NCBI GenBank assembly: GCA_022410635.1
Contig: JAJVDF010000236.1
Location: forward strand, 1,153,421-1,217,420
Reading direction: 5' to 3'
DNA: 64,000 nucleotides
Origin: Tretioscincus oriximinensis
Taxonomy: Eukaryota > Chordata > Lepidosauria > Squamata > Gymnophthalmidae
The notes beneath the pieces are model-generated. The model had not been told where the DNA came from, searched no databases, and saw only the letters and a program-made list of their open reading frames with translations. Every line of letters begins with the position of its first letter. Within the stretch, counting starts at the first letter, position 1. Shown in pieces: positions 1 through 10,612 of this stretch. The translations under genes and the position numbers were made by a program.

Positions 1-59
1 GTCCCAGGAAGAAAGCGGCAACACTTGGGATAGGGACTTACTTCCCACCCACTGCTATT

Positions 60-300
60 GTAGATGAGCCCAACGGGGCCTGCCGTAGCCTTCAAGGGAA
101 GCCCACCCCTCCCTGCCAGTGGCTCTTCAGGAATCCTGCCTGTTGCTCCACCCCGGAAGCAGCATCAAGAGATCCGTCCCAGGAACCACTGATCCCCTTG
201 GCTTCCAGGAACTTGTCCAACCCTGTCTTGAAGCTACCCAGGTCTTATCCAGCTACCACCACTTCTCCTGGGAATAGGTTCCTCAGACCAGGGCCCCCGT
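60..300 (-). mobile_element. CR1-type LINE tail fragment
   Basis: The stretch resembles the C-terminal coding and 3' region of the many CR1 copies in this window read on the minus strand, with the recurring words 'cttgaagctaccc', 'ctaccaccacttctcctgg' and 'gcttccaggaacttgtccaa'. It is short, divergent and has no intact frame. Confidence 0.45.
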
Positions 301-539
301 CGTCGCTCTTCTGCCTACCAGTTCCAAGGAACGGGGCCTGCCATAGGCTACACTGGCATGGGGATGGCCCAGCCCCAACCCAGGTCTCCCATCACCACCG
401 TCATCGTATTTCAGCGCCGCCTGGGCAGGCCTTATTCCAGAATACGCAGCTCCCGCGGAATAAACCAAGGCCAAGCCTGGGTCTGCAGCTGGTCCTGCCT
501 CCGAGTTCGATGGAAACAGCAGATGCGACGCTAAGGAAG

Positions 540-1095
540 GAGACCCCAGCGACCCCCCCCCCCCGTTCAGAGAAGACCTTCGGGGCCCCTTCCCGTCCCC
601 TGCAGGGCCCCGGGCGCGCCGGCTGCCCTCGCGCTGCAAAGCTGAGTGGGGGGCGGCAGGCGGGGCCTTGGGGGGCTCCCTGGTCCTGCCCCCTCCCGTT
701 GCCTGGCGGGCTGCCGGGACGCCCCTCGGAGCCCCCAGCTGGCCCGCGGCCGGTGCACCCTGGCGGCCCCTGGGGGGCTCCGTCCCGCCCCCGCCTCCCA
801 CCCGCCCTCCTGCCCGCCTGCAGCCGAGGACCCCCGCGCGGGCACCAGGGAGACCCCAACCCCCGGCTCCTCCCAGCCCCCAGCCCTGGGCCGGGCCGCC
901 GCCCCCCCCCTTACCTGCGCGGGGAACCACTGGGCCATGGGGGGCGGCGGAGGAGCCCCAGCCCGGCCAACCCCTCGGCGCCGCTCTCGTGCAAGGCGGG
1001 CGGGGCGAAAGGAGGCGCCGCCCCCTGGACTCGGCTGGGCTGCAGCGCCCCCTGGGGGTGCGGGGCGGGAGGGCGGGCAGGCAGGCAGCTTTTAT
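540..1095. promoter_or_regulatory. CpG island, probable promoter
   Basis: This block is extremely GC-rich and full of CpG dinucleotides and GC boxes, unlike the surrounding repeat-derived DNA. Several long overlapping frames on both strands are open only because the composition has few stop codons; none looks like a protein. It contains one plausible first exon on the minus strand (915-938), which suggests a promoter firing leftward, out of the window. Confidence 0.6.
915..938 (-). CDS. Possible first coding exon of a gene running off the left edge
   Basis: On the minus strand an ATG in a good initiation context (purine-poor upstream but G at +4) is followed by seven codons and a strong donor, reading MAQWFPAQ then GTAAGG, in the middle of a CpG island. 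The donor is in phase 0. The rest of the gene would lie left of position 1. It could be the next KRAB zinc-finger gene of a head-to-tail cluster, because it has the same strand as the zinc-finger gene to its right, but eight residues do not identify a family. A chance ATG plus GT in GC-rich DNA is the main alternative. Confidence 0.35.
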
Positions 1096-1600
1096 TTCAC
1101 GCTTCTACGCCGCCCCATACCCGAAGGCCTCCGGGCCGCCAGCAGGGAAGAGGCTACAAAACCCACATTTGAAAGCAGTAGCAGACAATGCCTGGAGGTG
1201 GAAGGAAAAAAGGAAAAACAGCATCCGCCTGCCTGCCACGGTTGCCTATGGCAGGATCCGTCTGGCTCAAGGGCCCCATTTGGCCCCGGCCTGCCCCAGG
1301 TGTGGCCCGCCTGCTTCTGCCTGCCCAGGGGCGCTTGGTGGGCTGCACGAGGTGGGCTCAGGCCACGCTCAGGAGCTCCTGCCGAAAGAGGAATAAAGGA
1401 TGGCAGGAGGTGGATTTCGCCTCCTCCCTCTGCTTGAGATGCCCAAGGGGAGCCCTGAGGAACCAGGCTGGGGGGCCCCTAGTCCAGCATCCCCTCCCAC
1501 ACAGAGGCCCACCAGAAGCCTCCCCTGGGCCCTGCCTCTTGCTCCCTCTCAGAGGCAGGATCCAGAGCCCAGGCTTCTGCCCCTCGGTCCCTCCTTGGTG
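1096..1600. other. Unassigned GC-rich shoulder of the CpG island
   Basis: Nothing here is recognised with confidence. Open frames run through it on the plus strand but they continue the low-stop composition of the island, and no splice-bounded exon or domain is seen. Confidence 0.3.
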
Positions 1601-2020
1601 TGGAGGTGTATAAAATGATGCACGAGGGGGATGCGGGCAAGAGAGAAAAACGGTTTCCTCTNATCACACAGCACCAGGACCAGGGGCCCCTCCTTGGCCC
1701 TGGTGGNCAGAAGAGGGAGGGCAGCCAAGGGAAAGTCTTCTTTTCGCCCAGGGGGTCATAGGCCTGTGGAATTGACTTCCAGGTGGTAGCTATCAGCCTG
1801 GATAGCTTCAAGACAAGACTGGATAAGTTTATGGAGACCAAGGGAATAAAGAGCAATGAGGATGGATGCCTGGGCATCCTGAAATGCCGTCTGCGGGGCA
1901 CCGAGAACAGCTGAAGGTTCTGCCACCTTCTGCCCGGCTGCCATTGTTGGGCCCCTGGGGGNGACAGAAGGCTGGGCTGGGGGGCTCCGGCCCCATTCAG
2001 CAGGGCTCCTCTGAGGTTCT
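1600..2020 (+). mobile_element. CR1 LINE 3' fragment
   Basis: Reading plus, the segment carries the CR1 ORF2 C-terminal blocks seen elsewhere in the window ('tgatgcacgagggggatg', 'agcttcaagacaagactgg', 'gcagggctcctctgaggtt'), ending with the usual 3' tail. Ns and indels break the frame. Confidence 0.7.
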
Positions 2021-2170
2021 CACCTTCCGTGATCCTTTTGGTTGCCCTTTTCTGCACTGTCTCCAGTTCCACAGTATCAACTCACTCAGGCGTGACCAGA
2101 ATTATCCACCATTTCCCACACGTGGCCTCAACACGCATTTGTTAGAAGGCAAAACAGCCGCTGCTGACTT
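2018..2170 (-). mobile_element. CR1 LINE fragment, opposite orientation
   Basis: This matches the minus-strand CR1 block around 'ttttctgcactgtctccagttcc' and 'cacgtggcctcaaca' that is also seen at 22.5, 27.5 and 58.1 kb. It abuts the plus-strand CR1 tail at 2020, so two CR1 pieces meet tail to body. Confidence 0.65.
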
Positions 2171-2635
2171 GAATTTGCCTCTTCTGCTGCTGCTGGAACA
2201 CTGCAGCCTTTGGCTTTCTGAACTGGAAGGTCCTGGGCTCCATCGGGGGCCAAGCTATGAACCTCCATTCAGGAACAAAAAGGGAATTAAGTAGCACATT
2301 AACTTCTCCTTCCTCGGAGCTTTTCAAGCACAATCTGCCCCCAAACGCCTGCCTCTGTGATGCTAATTTCCCCCCATCAAGCCCCATCGGGCTGGGAAAT
2401 GGCTCCCCCTTCACAAGTGGATTCCAGCCCTGATCCAAGGGTCCCTGGATCCTGCTTTGGAGCCCCTGTGTGGTTCCTCCACAAGCAGACTTATTGTCTT
2501 AGCCAAGCGTGGCCTGAAGTTCTGCTTTGGCTGCAGGAACTCCCACTGCAGGGGCTTCAGGCTTGGCTTCCGCTGAGGAGGAACCTGGGAGGCTTCTGCT
2601 GGTGGGACTTTCACAGCCACAGACTCTGGGCCTCC
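2171..2635. other. Unassigned stretch
   Basis: No repeat family, exon with splice sites or RNA gene is recognised. The predicted short frames on both strands lack any domain. Confidence 0.3.
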
Positions 2636-2723
2636 TCAGCCTCGAAAGGCCACGCTTGAGGGGGGACCTGATTGAAGTCTACAAAATCCTGCATGGGGCG
2701 GACAGGGTGAATAGAGAGGAAAG
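2636..2723 (+). mobile_element. Short CR1 ORF2 fragment
   Basis: The plus strand reads the CR1 block 'ggggacctgattgaagtcta' followed by the 'tggggcggacagggtgaatag' equivalent, cut off by the foldback-type element that starts at 2724. Confidence 0.6.
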
Positions 2724-2812
2724 TCCAGCAAAGGAGCCAGCAGCACTTTGAGACTAACTTGAGAAAAGTGGTTGGCATAAGCTTTCGTAGACAGGTCGAC
2801 TTCTTCAGATGC
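2724..2812 (-). mobile_element. Foldback/MITE-type repeat, one arm
   Basis: This is the reverse complement of the repeat at 22306-22398 ('ctgaagaagtcgacctgtct', 'acgaaagcttatgcc', 'aaagtgctgctagctccttt'). Related copies are at 8041-8215, 55410-55640 and 61785-61870. It resembles a widespread amniote non-autonomous DNA element with the 'acgaaagctta' core; the superfamily is not settled here. Confidence 0.65.
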
Positions 2813-2837
2813 CGAGGGACTAATGTCAGGGTCAGGG

Positions 2838-3075
2838 CAGATTTTGCTTTCTTCAGCTCCATCCGGCCCACATCCAGTTGGTCGGCCACTGTGAGAGACA
2901 GAAGGCTGGACGAGGTGGGCTCTGGCCCCATCCAGGATGGCTCTTCTTACGTTCTCAACTCTCAGGGACGCTTCCTGCTGAAAGGGGCCAGAGCCCACCT
3001 CGTCCAGCCTTCTGTCTCTCACAGTGGGCGACCAACTGGACGTGGGCCGGATGGAGCTGAAGAAAGCAAAATCTG
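2838..3075. repeat. Inverted repeat with 92-bp arms
   Basis: The arms 2838-2929 and 2984-3075 are reverse complements with only about two mismatches by eye, separated by 54 bases. Both arms contain CR1 tail-like sequence ('tctctcacagtgg', 'gacgaggtgggctctgg'). The near identity implies a recent origin or gene conversion. Confidence 0.85.
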
Positions 3076-3539
3076 CCCCTGCTCTCCACTCCCTGCAAAA
3101 GTCATTTCAGGAGTCCTGCTTGCACCACGGTAACCACCAGGCATCTCCTTGTTCCACCTGGACTTGGACTGGCGCTTGGTGGATGCCCAGAGTCATCGCA
3201 GGAACAAGCAGAAGGACGCAGCACATTCATGCGATGGGGAAATGGACCCGCCTTGCTCTCTGGACTGGGACGCCTTCGGCTACCTGGAGGAGAGAATCCG
3301 ATTCCCCAAAGGGCTCCGCTCAAAAGCTGCGGGGAGGGAGACATTCCCCTGGGAAAGCAGGAAAGGCTGGAAGGGATTATTCTGCAGGGGAGGAAATGGA
3401 AGAGGGACGCACATACAGGGGGACCCGGCCTGCCTTTAGGTTCCTGCACATCGCTTGCAGAATTTCAACCTCTCTCTCTCTTGTGTCTTAACTGTATTCC
3501 TGCATTTCCTGCTGTCAAATCTCATGGTGACTAAAGTGT
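3076..3539. other. Unassigned stretch with a plus-strand open frame
   Basis: A 96-codon open frame (3149-3439, plus) shows no domain, no paired splice sites and no homology I recognise. It is probably fortuitous. Confidence 0.3.
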
Positions 3540-4420
3540 CATAGAATTGGAAGGACCTCCAGGGTCACGGGGTCCAACCCCTGCTTCATGCAGGATTCCC
3601 TACCCCATCCCAGGCAGGGGTCTGCCAAGCCCAGCTAACGAGAATCCACCCACTCCTGTGGCAACCTGTTCCACTGGCTTATCCCCCTTGAGGGTCTGAA
3701 AGTCTCGTCTAAATCTCCTCCCTTGCAGTTTCACCCCATCGCTTCCAGTCCTTCCCTGTGCGAATGAGAACAAAGCCGATCCTTCTGCTCTATGAAAAGG
3801 TCTCCAGGTATTTGTAGGCAGCCAACAGGCCTCCTCTAGGCTTTCATTTTAAAAAACGGTTTTATTGTAAGAATAAAGAACTTGTGTGTGACAAACATGG
3901 AAGGTCTCCCCTCAGTCTTCTCTTTTTGCAGACTAAACATCCCCAGACCCTTTCACCATTCCTCACAGGACCTCGTGGCTTCCAGACCCCTCACCATCCT
4001 TGTAACTCTTTTGAACTTGCTCTAGTTTATCAACNTCCTTTTTAAATTGGGGCCCCCAGAACTGAACACAAAGTACTGTACCAAAGTCCTGTAGACTTCA
4101 CGTGAGCGAGATTCTATGCCCCTCTTGATATCCCCCAGGATTGTGTTTGCCTTTTCTGCAGCTGCTTCACACTGTTGACTCATGTTTAGTCTGTGATCTA
4201 CCAAAACACCCAGGTCCTTCTCCCCTGGGCTGCTGCTCAGACATATTCCTCCCAACCCATTTTTCTTGCCCAGATGTCAGATCTTGCATTTCTCCCTGTT
4301 AAATACCATTCTGTTGGTTTCAGCCCGTTGTTCCAGCTTGTCTAGATCTTTTTGAATCCTGTCTCTATCTTGCTTAGTATTGGCCAAACCACCTAACTTT
4401 GTGTCTTCGGCAGCTTTGAT
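3540..4420 (-). mobile_element. CR1 LINE 3' half
   Basis: The left end at 3540 is the reverse complement of the typical CR1 3' terminus ('agaattggaaggacctccag'). Minus-strand translation at 4255-4022 gives the CR1 ORF2 C-terminal block with '[19 protein letters not shown]'. It lies just downstream of the zinc-finger exon, in its possible 3' UTR direction. The reading frame is broken. Confidence 0.8.
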
Positions 4421-5212
4421 CAGTTTCCCTTCAGTGCCCGCATCAAAACCATTTCTAAAAGAGCCCCGGAGGGACCCCTCCGGAAGCCCCCTTGGAACAT
4501 TCTCCCCCTGGGAGGTGCAGCCGCTGCTTCCCTTCGGCCACTCAGCCAGTGTCTCTTTGTGAGCTTATCTTGAATACGCTTTTAATGTATGAAATACCAA
4601 CAGTGCAGCAAGAATAACAGGAAAAAGGAATCAAACTGGCTTGTTACCTGTAAAGAAAACAGACTCTTGTCTAGCTTATTCCAGCCCTCAAAAACAGATT
4701 ATATCATAACCCAAACTATGTTCGCATAAAGGATCCCGCCGTTGCCCAGAGCCGGAACACGGCAGCCCAGAGAACAGGAGGCGGGAGAAAGGCTGCCCAA
4801 GCCGTGGCTCCGAGGGGCCCAAGGGAGGGTTCTGCGGTGGCAACAGGAGCCCGTCGCTTTACAGCCCTTCGGGGCCCTGGGCTTTCAGCGGCGGAGCCCG
4901 GGCCCCATGGCAGGGTGGCGCTCTTCCACCCGGGGCTCCTTCCAGTTTAGCCTGTGGAGGGGCTCAGAGCCCGGCCTCGGTGGCCTGCTACAGCCACAGG
5001 GACGCCGGGGGGGCGGGAGCCGGACGTCACGCTTTACAGGGAGGCCGATGGCGGATTGCGCCCATTGCCGGGAGGCCGTGCGCATTTGCAACCACCCCAC
5101 GGGGGGCTCACGGTCCTTTGTGGGATTCTTGTTGATTTGGTTTCCCAGGCGGAGTCTCTCTGGTGGGATCTCGCCGTTTGCTTCCTCCTCCGGCCAGGCA
5201 GCCCCACAGCGG
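4421..5212 (-). other. 3' flank of the zinc-finger exon, possible 3' UTR
   Basis: No repeat or exon is recognised. If the terminal exon continues as a 3' UTR, the minus-strand ATTAAA at 4586-4581, about 630 bases after the stop, is the nearest poly(A)-signal-like hexamer. A plus-strand frame across 4742-5593 is the antisense shadow of the zinc-finger exon. Confidence 0.3.
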
Positions 5213-5946
5213 TCAGTGTCCCGAGAGCTGCCCGGCCACATGGCAGCGCTTGCAGTAGAAGAGGCGGCTCCCGCCGGGCTCGGTGGTTCTCTTGTAGGAG
5301 AGCCAGGAGCCACAGTTGTGGCACCGGCGCCGTTGCTGCCGGCTGTGGTTCTCCAGGTGCTCCCTCAGCAGCCCCTGGTGGACAAAGACCCGGTCGCACT
5401 GGGGGCAGCGGAAGGGCCAGTCCTGCGAGTGCATCCGCCTGTGTGCCGCCAGCGCCGAGGGGTCCTTGAAGTGAGTGTGGCACTCCAGGCAGAGGCAGGG
5501 CTGGCCGGGGGCCGGCGCCTGCTGGCTCTGGTCAAAGGTCGCTTGGAAGGGGAGCGTCCTCTGGCAGATGGAACACTGCAGGGTCGCAGGTGACGGGCGG
5601 AGGCACCTGTGGGCACCGAGGGCCCCCTGGCTGGAGAAGGGGCGGCCGCACGGCGGGCAGCGGAAGGGCGTCTCGGCCACATGCGCCAGCGAGTGATGGG
5701 AGAGCTGGTGATGGGAGGCGAAGCTCTCGCCACAGTCCGAGCAGCAGAATTTCCACGTCCGGCTGTACTGGTGGTCGCTGGAGGTCGCCTGGTCTGCCGC
5801 GCTCTTGATGCACGTTTCACACTGGAACAAAAGGTCCCCCGGGGACCCCTCGCCCCGCCCCAAATCCTGCAGGGCGCCTGGGGGGAACGGGGGCTTCCGG
5901 GCGTCTGCGGCTTCCTCCGTAGCTTCCAAAGGTATTCTGTGGGCAG
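5213..5946 (-). CDS. Terminal C2H2 zinc-finger exon
   Basis: The exon starts after a clear acceptor (polypyrimidine then CAG at 5949-5947) in phase 1 and runs open for 243 codons to TGA at 5215-5213. Counting from the TTG codon at 5929, three complete C2H2 fingers are visible: Cys63/66 with His79/83, Cys147/150 with His163/167, and Cys175/178 with His191/195. Between and after them are degenerate fingers: Cys91/94 with one His, Cys119/122 with none, and CxxC pairs at 203/206 and 226/229. The N-terminal part is acidic and proline-rich without fingers. A DNA-binding nuclear factor is likely. The phase-1 start matches the phase of the S and E exons at 30-48 kb and the KRAB exon at 54.4 kb, so I assign it as the last exon of that gene. 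The 24.6-kb gap to the nearest exon makes the link an inference; a separate gene is the alternative. Confidence 0.8.
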
Positions 5947-5981
5947 CTGAGGCAGAAAAACACAGCTAAGAACTTAAAAAC

Positions 5982-6640
5982 CTAAGAGGGCCCCTGCTGA
6001 ATGGGGCCACTTGTCCAGCCTTGTCACACCCAGGGGCCCCAAGCATCTCAAGCAGCCGCAGGAGAAAAACTCTTCAACTGTTTTCAACTCTTGTAGCAGG
6101 GATCTGCCCTCCACGTGTAATATAGGCCATGGCAGGCCCTGAATGGGGCCTGCCATTGTCTACCCTGCCATGTGGATGAGCCAAATAGGAGCTGCCATAG
6201 TCTGCACTCCTCCCTATTTTCCTTGGGCTTCTCAAGTAGGAGGAGGCAAAACCGCCCCTGTTCTTGCCCCTGTTCTACTTCAGGAACCCTTCCTGTGGCT
6301 CCACCCCGGAGGCAGCATCCAGACTCCCTTCCTAATAGCTATTGATCCTCTTGGCATCCATGGATTGGTCTAATCCCGTCTTAAAACTATTCAGGTTTTA
6401 TCCAGCTACCACAACCACTTCCAGAACTAAATTCCACCGATGCTCAAGATAAAGAAAAACCATTTCCCTTGCCTGTCCTCTGCCCATCGGCTTCAAGGAT
6501 TGACCCCTGGCCCCTCCCTCCTGTGACAGAGGAAATATTTGTTCTCCAGTTACCTTATCCATCCCACACACAATTTCATACTCTTCCAGCCCCTCCATCC
6601 TTCTTGTTGGACTTTTTTGCACCTGCTCAATTGCACCGGT
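5982..6640 (-). mobile_element. CR1-type LINE fragments
   Basis: Minus-strand CR1 tail and C-terminal blocks are recognisable ('tgctgaatggggccacttgt', 'ggaacccttcctgtggctcc', 'ttatccagctaccacaacca', 'cttttttgcacctgctcaat'). Divergent and frameless. Confidence 0.65.
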
Positions 6641-7089
6641 AATTTACCTTCTTACAATCAGTAAATATAACTATTTTCATTTATGAGTTAATCTTCATTA
6701 TGACCCTTTAGAAACGGGGAACGGAATTCTGTAGTTTTCTAGTTAAAACCAGTCTTTGCGTGTCGACTGCCAGGCGGCAAAGGACGACGGACAAGTAGCC
6801 CATTTCTACGGAGCTCATTTGACCTAATAATGATTCTGCCTCCCTGTAACGAAAGTGCCTGGAGTGTGAAATCTATTCAAAAGATGTTCACTTAACCCAT
6901 ATGCTGAAGTAGCCAATATAGTCTTTGCTGTTTTTACTTTGCAAGTAAAGCTTAAAGCCTTCCTGATGGAATGAAACAAAATACGTAGACTAGGAATCTG
7001 AGGTCCAGGGAGTAATTGCATATTCTTGGTGCATGCTGGGAAGAAGCTAAAAGCTCACTGTGAGGCAAAAGGGCACTGGGTTTGGTGAC
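6641..7089. other. Unassigned AT-leaning stretch
   Basis: I see no exon, repeat family or RNA gene here. Confidence 0.3.
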
Positions 7090-8655
7090 TAGGGAACCAG
7101 AGGACGGCACCAGCCTGCGCAAAAAAGCTGGGAAGAAAAGAAGAGCAACCGCAGGGTCTTCTGCATTGAATGTAATGTGTTTGCAGTCCTGCCACAAGAG
7201 AAGACAAACGTCACCTGCCACAAGTGCAAGCTCGTGGCTCTGCTGGAAGGCGAGAAGTCTGGAGGGCAGAGCGTGAAACTCACTAGGCACGCAGAGGACT
7301 TCCTTGACCAAAGAGAAGATCCCCTTCAGATTCATTAAAAGGGAAAGAAAATCCCAGCATCCCTGTAGAAGCAGCAGAATGGAAACATGTGACTCAGAAG
7401 GAGCAGGGATAGGAGGCAGTCGGCACCTATACAGCTTAAGAATCGGTACCAGGTTCTCGTGCAGGAGAACCATGAAAAGGTGCAGAATGACACGTCTAGA
7501 CCACCCATGAGGATCACTCCAGTTATCACCCAGAAACCTCTTGAACGGAGAAAACCAACCGTCCCTGAGAAGAAGAAGAAAAGGAGAGTGGTGGTCNTGG
7601 GGGAGTCCCCATCGAGAGGAACAGAAGTGGCTGTGTGCAGACCTGACATAACCTCATGGGAGGTTTGCTGTCTTCCAGGTGCACGAATCAGACTGAGAGG
7701 CTGCCAAGACCCTTTCGTCCTACAGACAACTACCCGTTTCTATTGATACATATAGGGGCAAATGACACCCCAACACATGAAACTATCTGCAGAGATTTCN
7801 AGGACCTCGGCAGGAAAGTGAAGGAACTGGGAGCACAGGTCATCTTCTCATCTGTCCTCCCAGTGGATGGTTGTGGAAGAAGAACAGGATAGCTACGCCA
7901 GTGGTGCTATCAACAGGGATTTGGATTTCTAGACCATGGCGTGAGCTACTTATACGATGGACTTCTGGCAAGGGATGGGCTGCACCTTACAAGAATGGGA
8001 AATAATATTTTTGGAAGGCCTCTGGCATCACTCATCCGTTTCAGAGAAATAGCCGTGTTAGTCTAGTAGAAAGTCCAGCAAAGGAGCTAGTAGCACTTTG
8101 AGAAAAGTGGGAGGCAGAAGCTTCCGTAGTCTGAAGAAGTCGACGTGTCTACAAAAGCTTCTGCCTCCCACTTTTCTCTAGTCTCAAAGTGCTACTAGCT
8201 CTTTTGCATCACTCATCAGGAGAGCTTTGAACGAAAGCAAAAGGGGAAGGGAAGTGAAAGGGCAGGCCAACGTGTACAGCCAATGAGTGAAGAGGATAAT
8301 CTTACTGGCCAAATAAAAAGAGAAGAACAAAGGAAAAGGCTTGGGAGGAAACCAGAGAAGACAAGCGAAGTCACAAGCTAAAATGCTTCCAGCATGGAAA
8401 ACAAACAANGCCAACTGGAGATCCTCATGTAGAAAAGGAAATATATCATAGGCATCACTGACACTTAGTGCAACGAGACACATGATTGGACTACAAAGCT
8501 TAGAGGTGACAACTTATTTGTAAGAAAGAGACTTAACCGGAGGGGCGGTGGGTGTCACGTTGTATGTTAGGGAAAAGTCCCAGGGCTGCACAAGGTGACA
8601 CAGTGACCCTTCCAGCTCTTCCTTTTCCAAAAGGACACGAAGGAATGATTATAAG
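7090..8655 (+). pseudogene. CR1 ORF1 (zinc ribbon plus esterase) and start of ORF2, decayed
   Basis: Plus-strand translation gives a Cys-rich ribbon near 7165-7240 (FCIECNVFAVLP then CHKCKL), a GES block at about 7600 in place of GDS, an 'HIGANDTP' block near 7750 and 'RDGLHL' near 7975. These are the SGNH-esterase signatures known for CR1 ORF1. Frameshifts, stops and Ns separate them. From about 8400 the sequence continues as ORF2 endonuclease-like coding, which is cut at about 8655 by a retrovirus-like insert and resumes near 10615. A foldback element is inserted at 8041-8215. Confidence 0.75.
8041..8215. mobile_element. Foldback MITE with near-complete inverted arms
   Basis: The arm from 8064 ('aagtccagcaaaggagctag ... 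ggaggcagaagctt') is repeated as its reverse complement ending near 8215 around a centre near 8135 that contains 'ctgaagaagtcgacgtg'. The 5' side begins with 'aatagccgtgttagtctag', which is known from widespread reptile and bird copies of this family. It sits inside the decayed CR1 ORF1/ORF2 region. Confidence 0.75.
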
Positions 8656-10612
8656 GGACAATTGTAGAGGAACAAATGTGGTGGGATGAGTGTTGGCATC
8701 CGGACGCTTGTACTTTGTGTTTGTCTCTGTTTTGTGTGCTAACTTGTACNCATGGCAGAAAGAGAGGGGGGCATGGAAAATGGGTGCGTCGTTGTCCAAA
8801 AAGGTGGGGCTCCCACCCAAGGGACTCCGGCAGCAAACATGTCCTGGCCCTACGGGGCTGGTTCATGTAGGTTCCTGGACGCCTGGAATCTGCGGAAAGG
8901 GAAGGATCCCAGGGTGGAGGAAAGCCTTCAGATCCACGGGTTGGGCTCCTGGAGGGCAATGCGGTGGAGACCAAGGCGCCCGCCGCACAGGGGGAGCTGC
9001 TCCCGTTGTGGACAGAAGAGGCTGGTAGTAGGGGGTGCTGGGAAGCCGCAGGGGATGGAGAGGAAAAGGAGGAGGCGGGAAAGGTCCAGATAAAGACCCA
9101 GAGAGGAGGGGAGAAATGGAGAGAGGCAACAAGGTCCCTCCCTCTTTCACGGGTCCCTGGAAAGGCTTCGTATGTCCCCATCCGAGAGGTTTTTCCTCCT
9201 GGTTGGGAGCTGTGGTGAAGGGACGGGGCACCCCGGAGAGGTTCGCTTTCCTGTGCTGCATCTGGCTGCCCCGGACGGCGCCCACCTCAGCCTCTGGACT
9301 CAGCCAGCGAGAGGTTTTGTGTAGGCCGTGCAGTGGAGGGTTTGTGGTGAAATGGTGAAGAAGAAGAAAAAAACAGGTTGTAAGAGAATCAATTATAAAA
9401 GGAGATATTTGAGTGAATAAAGAATCCTNTGGACAGGTACTGATATAAAGTATTGAGAATATAGAGTATAAGAATTTAATGTAAGATTGTAGCACTGAAT
9501 AGAAAAAATGTAGNTTTTTTTTATAGTTTTAATGATGTATAAAATAAGCTGTAATAAGATCCTCGACTCTTCTCTTCAACATTATTCCATTGATCAAGAA
9601 GGAATAAAGATTATATAATAATGNAATTGATGCTTTAATTGATGCCTAAAAATTAAAAGGGGCTATAACAATGCTCAACATGGTGACTGCTATCTTAAAA
9701 GGACATCGTGCGCACCATTGCCCTTGGCCAACGGGTGACCTCTAGGAGAGCAAGAACTGAATGTTGGCATGAATTCTTTCCTCACAAGGCGGGGATCTTG
9801 CAATTATTGTTCTAGTGAACTACCTGCATAGTACTGAATGATAATCTATTTCTTCCAAACGAGTCAAAATAAATAGGTTTATAGTTTTGACAAGGCTCAT
9901 TGAACATAGTGAGTATGGACCCAAAGGAGACTCATTCGGAGGATAAAGATTTATTGTAAGTTTTGAAAAAATGATGTAACTATATTGCACAGTAATTACG
10001 TAGAGAAATTAAGTATAAAATTGTTGTTTTAATCTGTCTGCAGTTCCTTTGCTATATAATTTTTTTTCCACAGCTACATACAGGAAGAGTTTCGCAATTG
10101 CTGAGTAATAAGGGAAAACCTCAAATTATCAGCTGATTTATAAAAGAACAATGAGCTCAAAATTAAAATTAAATAAAATTATACAGAAGAAATTTAAACT
10201 GGAAAAAGAGGGAAAATTGACTTATTCCTCCCTAATTTTCCCTCTTTTTTNCAATTTAAATTTCTTCTGTATAATTTTATTTAATTCTAATTTTGAGCTC
10301 ATTNTTCTTTTATAAATCAGCTGATAATTTGAGGTTATCAGGAAGTCTTAAGAAATTCTGTATTTTTTTGCTGTCTTTGCGTAAATAAGTTGCTAGACTT
10401 GCATTATTCAATATATNTTGATTCGCTGATTCAAGTGATATATGATGATGAGTAACCAATGAAATTTTATGTATAAAACTGATGCATAGCCGTGCTAAAG
10501 TTAAGAGTTCTTTGGAGATCTCTCTTCCACATGGAATAAAACTTGCTACTGTCTTCCAGTTCTAGTCTTGTGAAGTTTTCTTTCACACTCTAGCAGATAA
10601 CTTTATCTGTCA
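8656..10612 (+). mobile_element. Retrovirus-like insert: gag-like segment followed by LTR-like end
   Basis: This block interrupts the CR1 ORF2. A GC-rich part (about 8690-9360) includes a plus-strand start reading MGASLSKKVG, which looks like a myristoylated Gag N-terminus, but the frame breaks soon after. An AT-rich part follows. Its end (10440-10612) has a TATAAAA at about 10471 and AATAAA at about 10536, in the order expected for U3-R-U5 of an LTR. No pol, env or second LTR is seen, and no target duplication could be fixed. If correct, it is a heavily deleted endogenous retrovirus. An unrelated composite of repeats is possible. Confidence 0.35.
10117..10336. repeat. Long AT-rich palindrome, arms of about 100 bp
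   Basis: Sequence from 10117 ('aacctcaaattatcagctga') is mirrored as its reverse complement ending at 10336 ('tcagctgataatttgaggtt'). The loop is about 15 bases near 10219-10233. Only a few mismatches and Ns separate the arms, so it can form a near-perfect hairpin of about 220 bases. Confidence 0.85.

Noticed and set aside
198..1613. Several long overlapping open frames on both strands in the left CpG island
   Set aside because: They arise from very high GC with few stop codons; composition is low-complexity Pro/Gly/Arg/Ala and no domain or splice structure supports them.
4742..5593. 283-codon plus-strand frame
   Set aside because: It is largely antisense to the zinc-finger exon, whose fingers and splice acceptor are clear on the minus strand.
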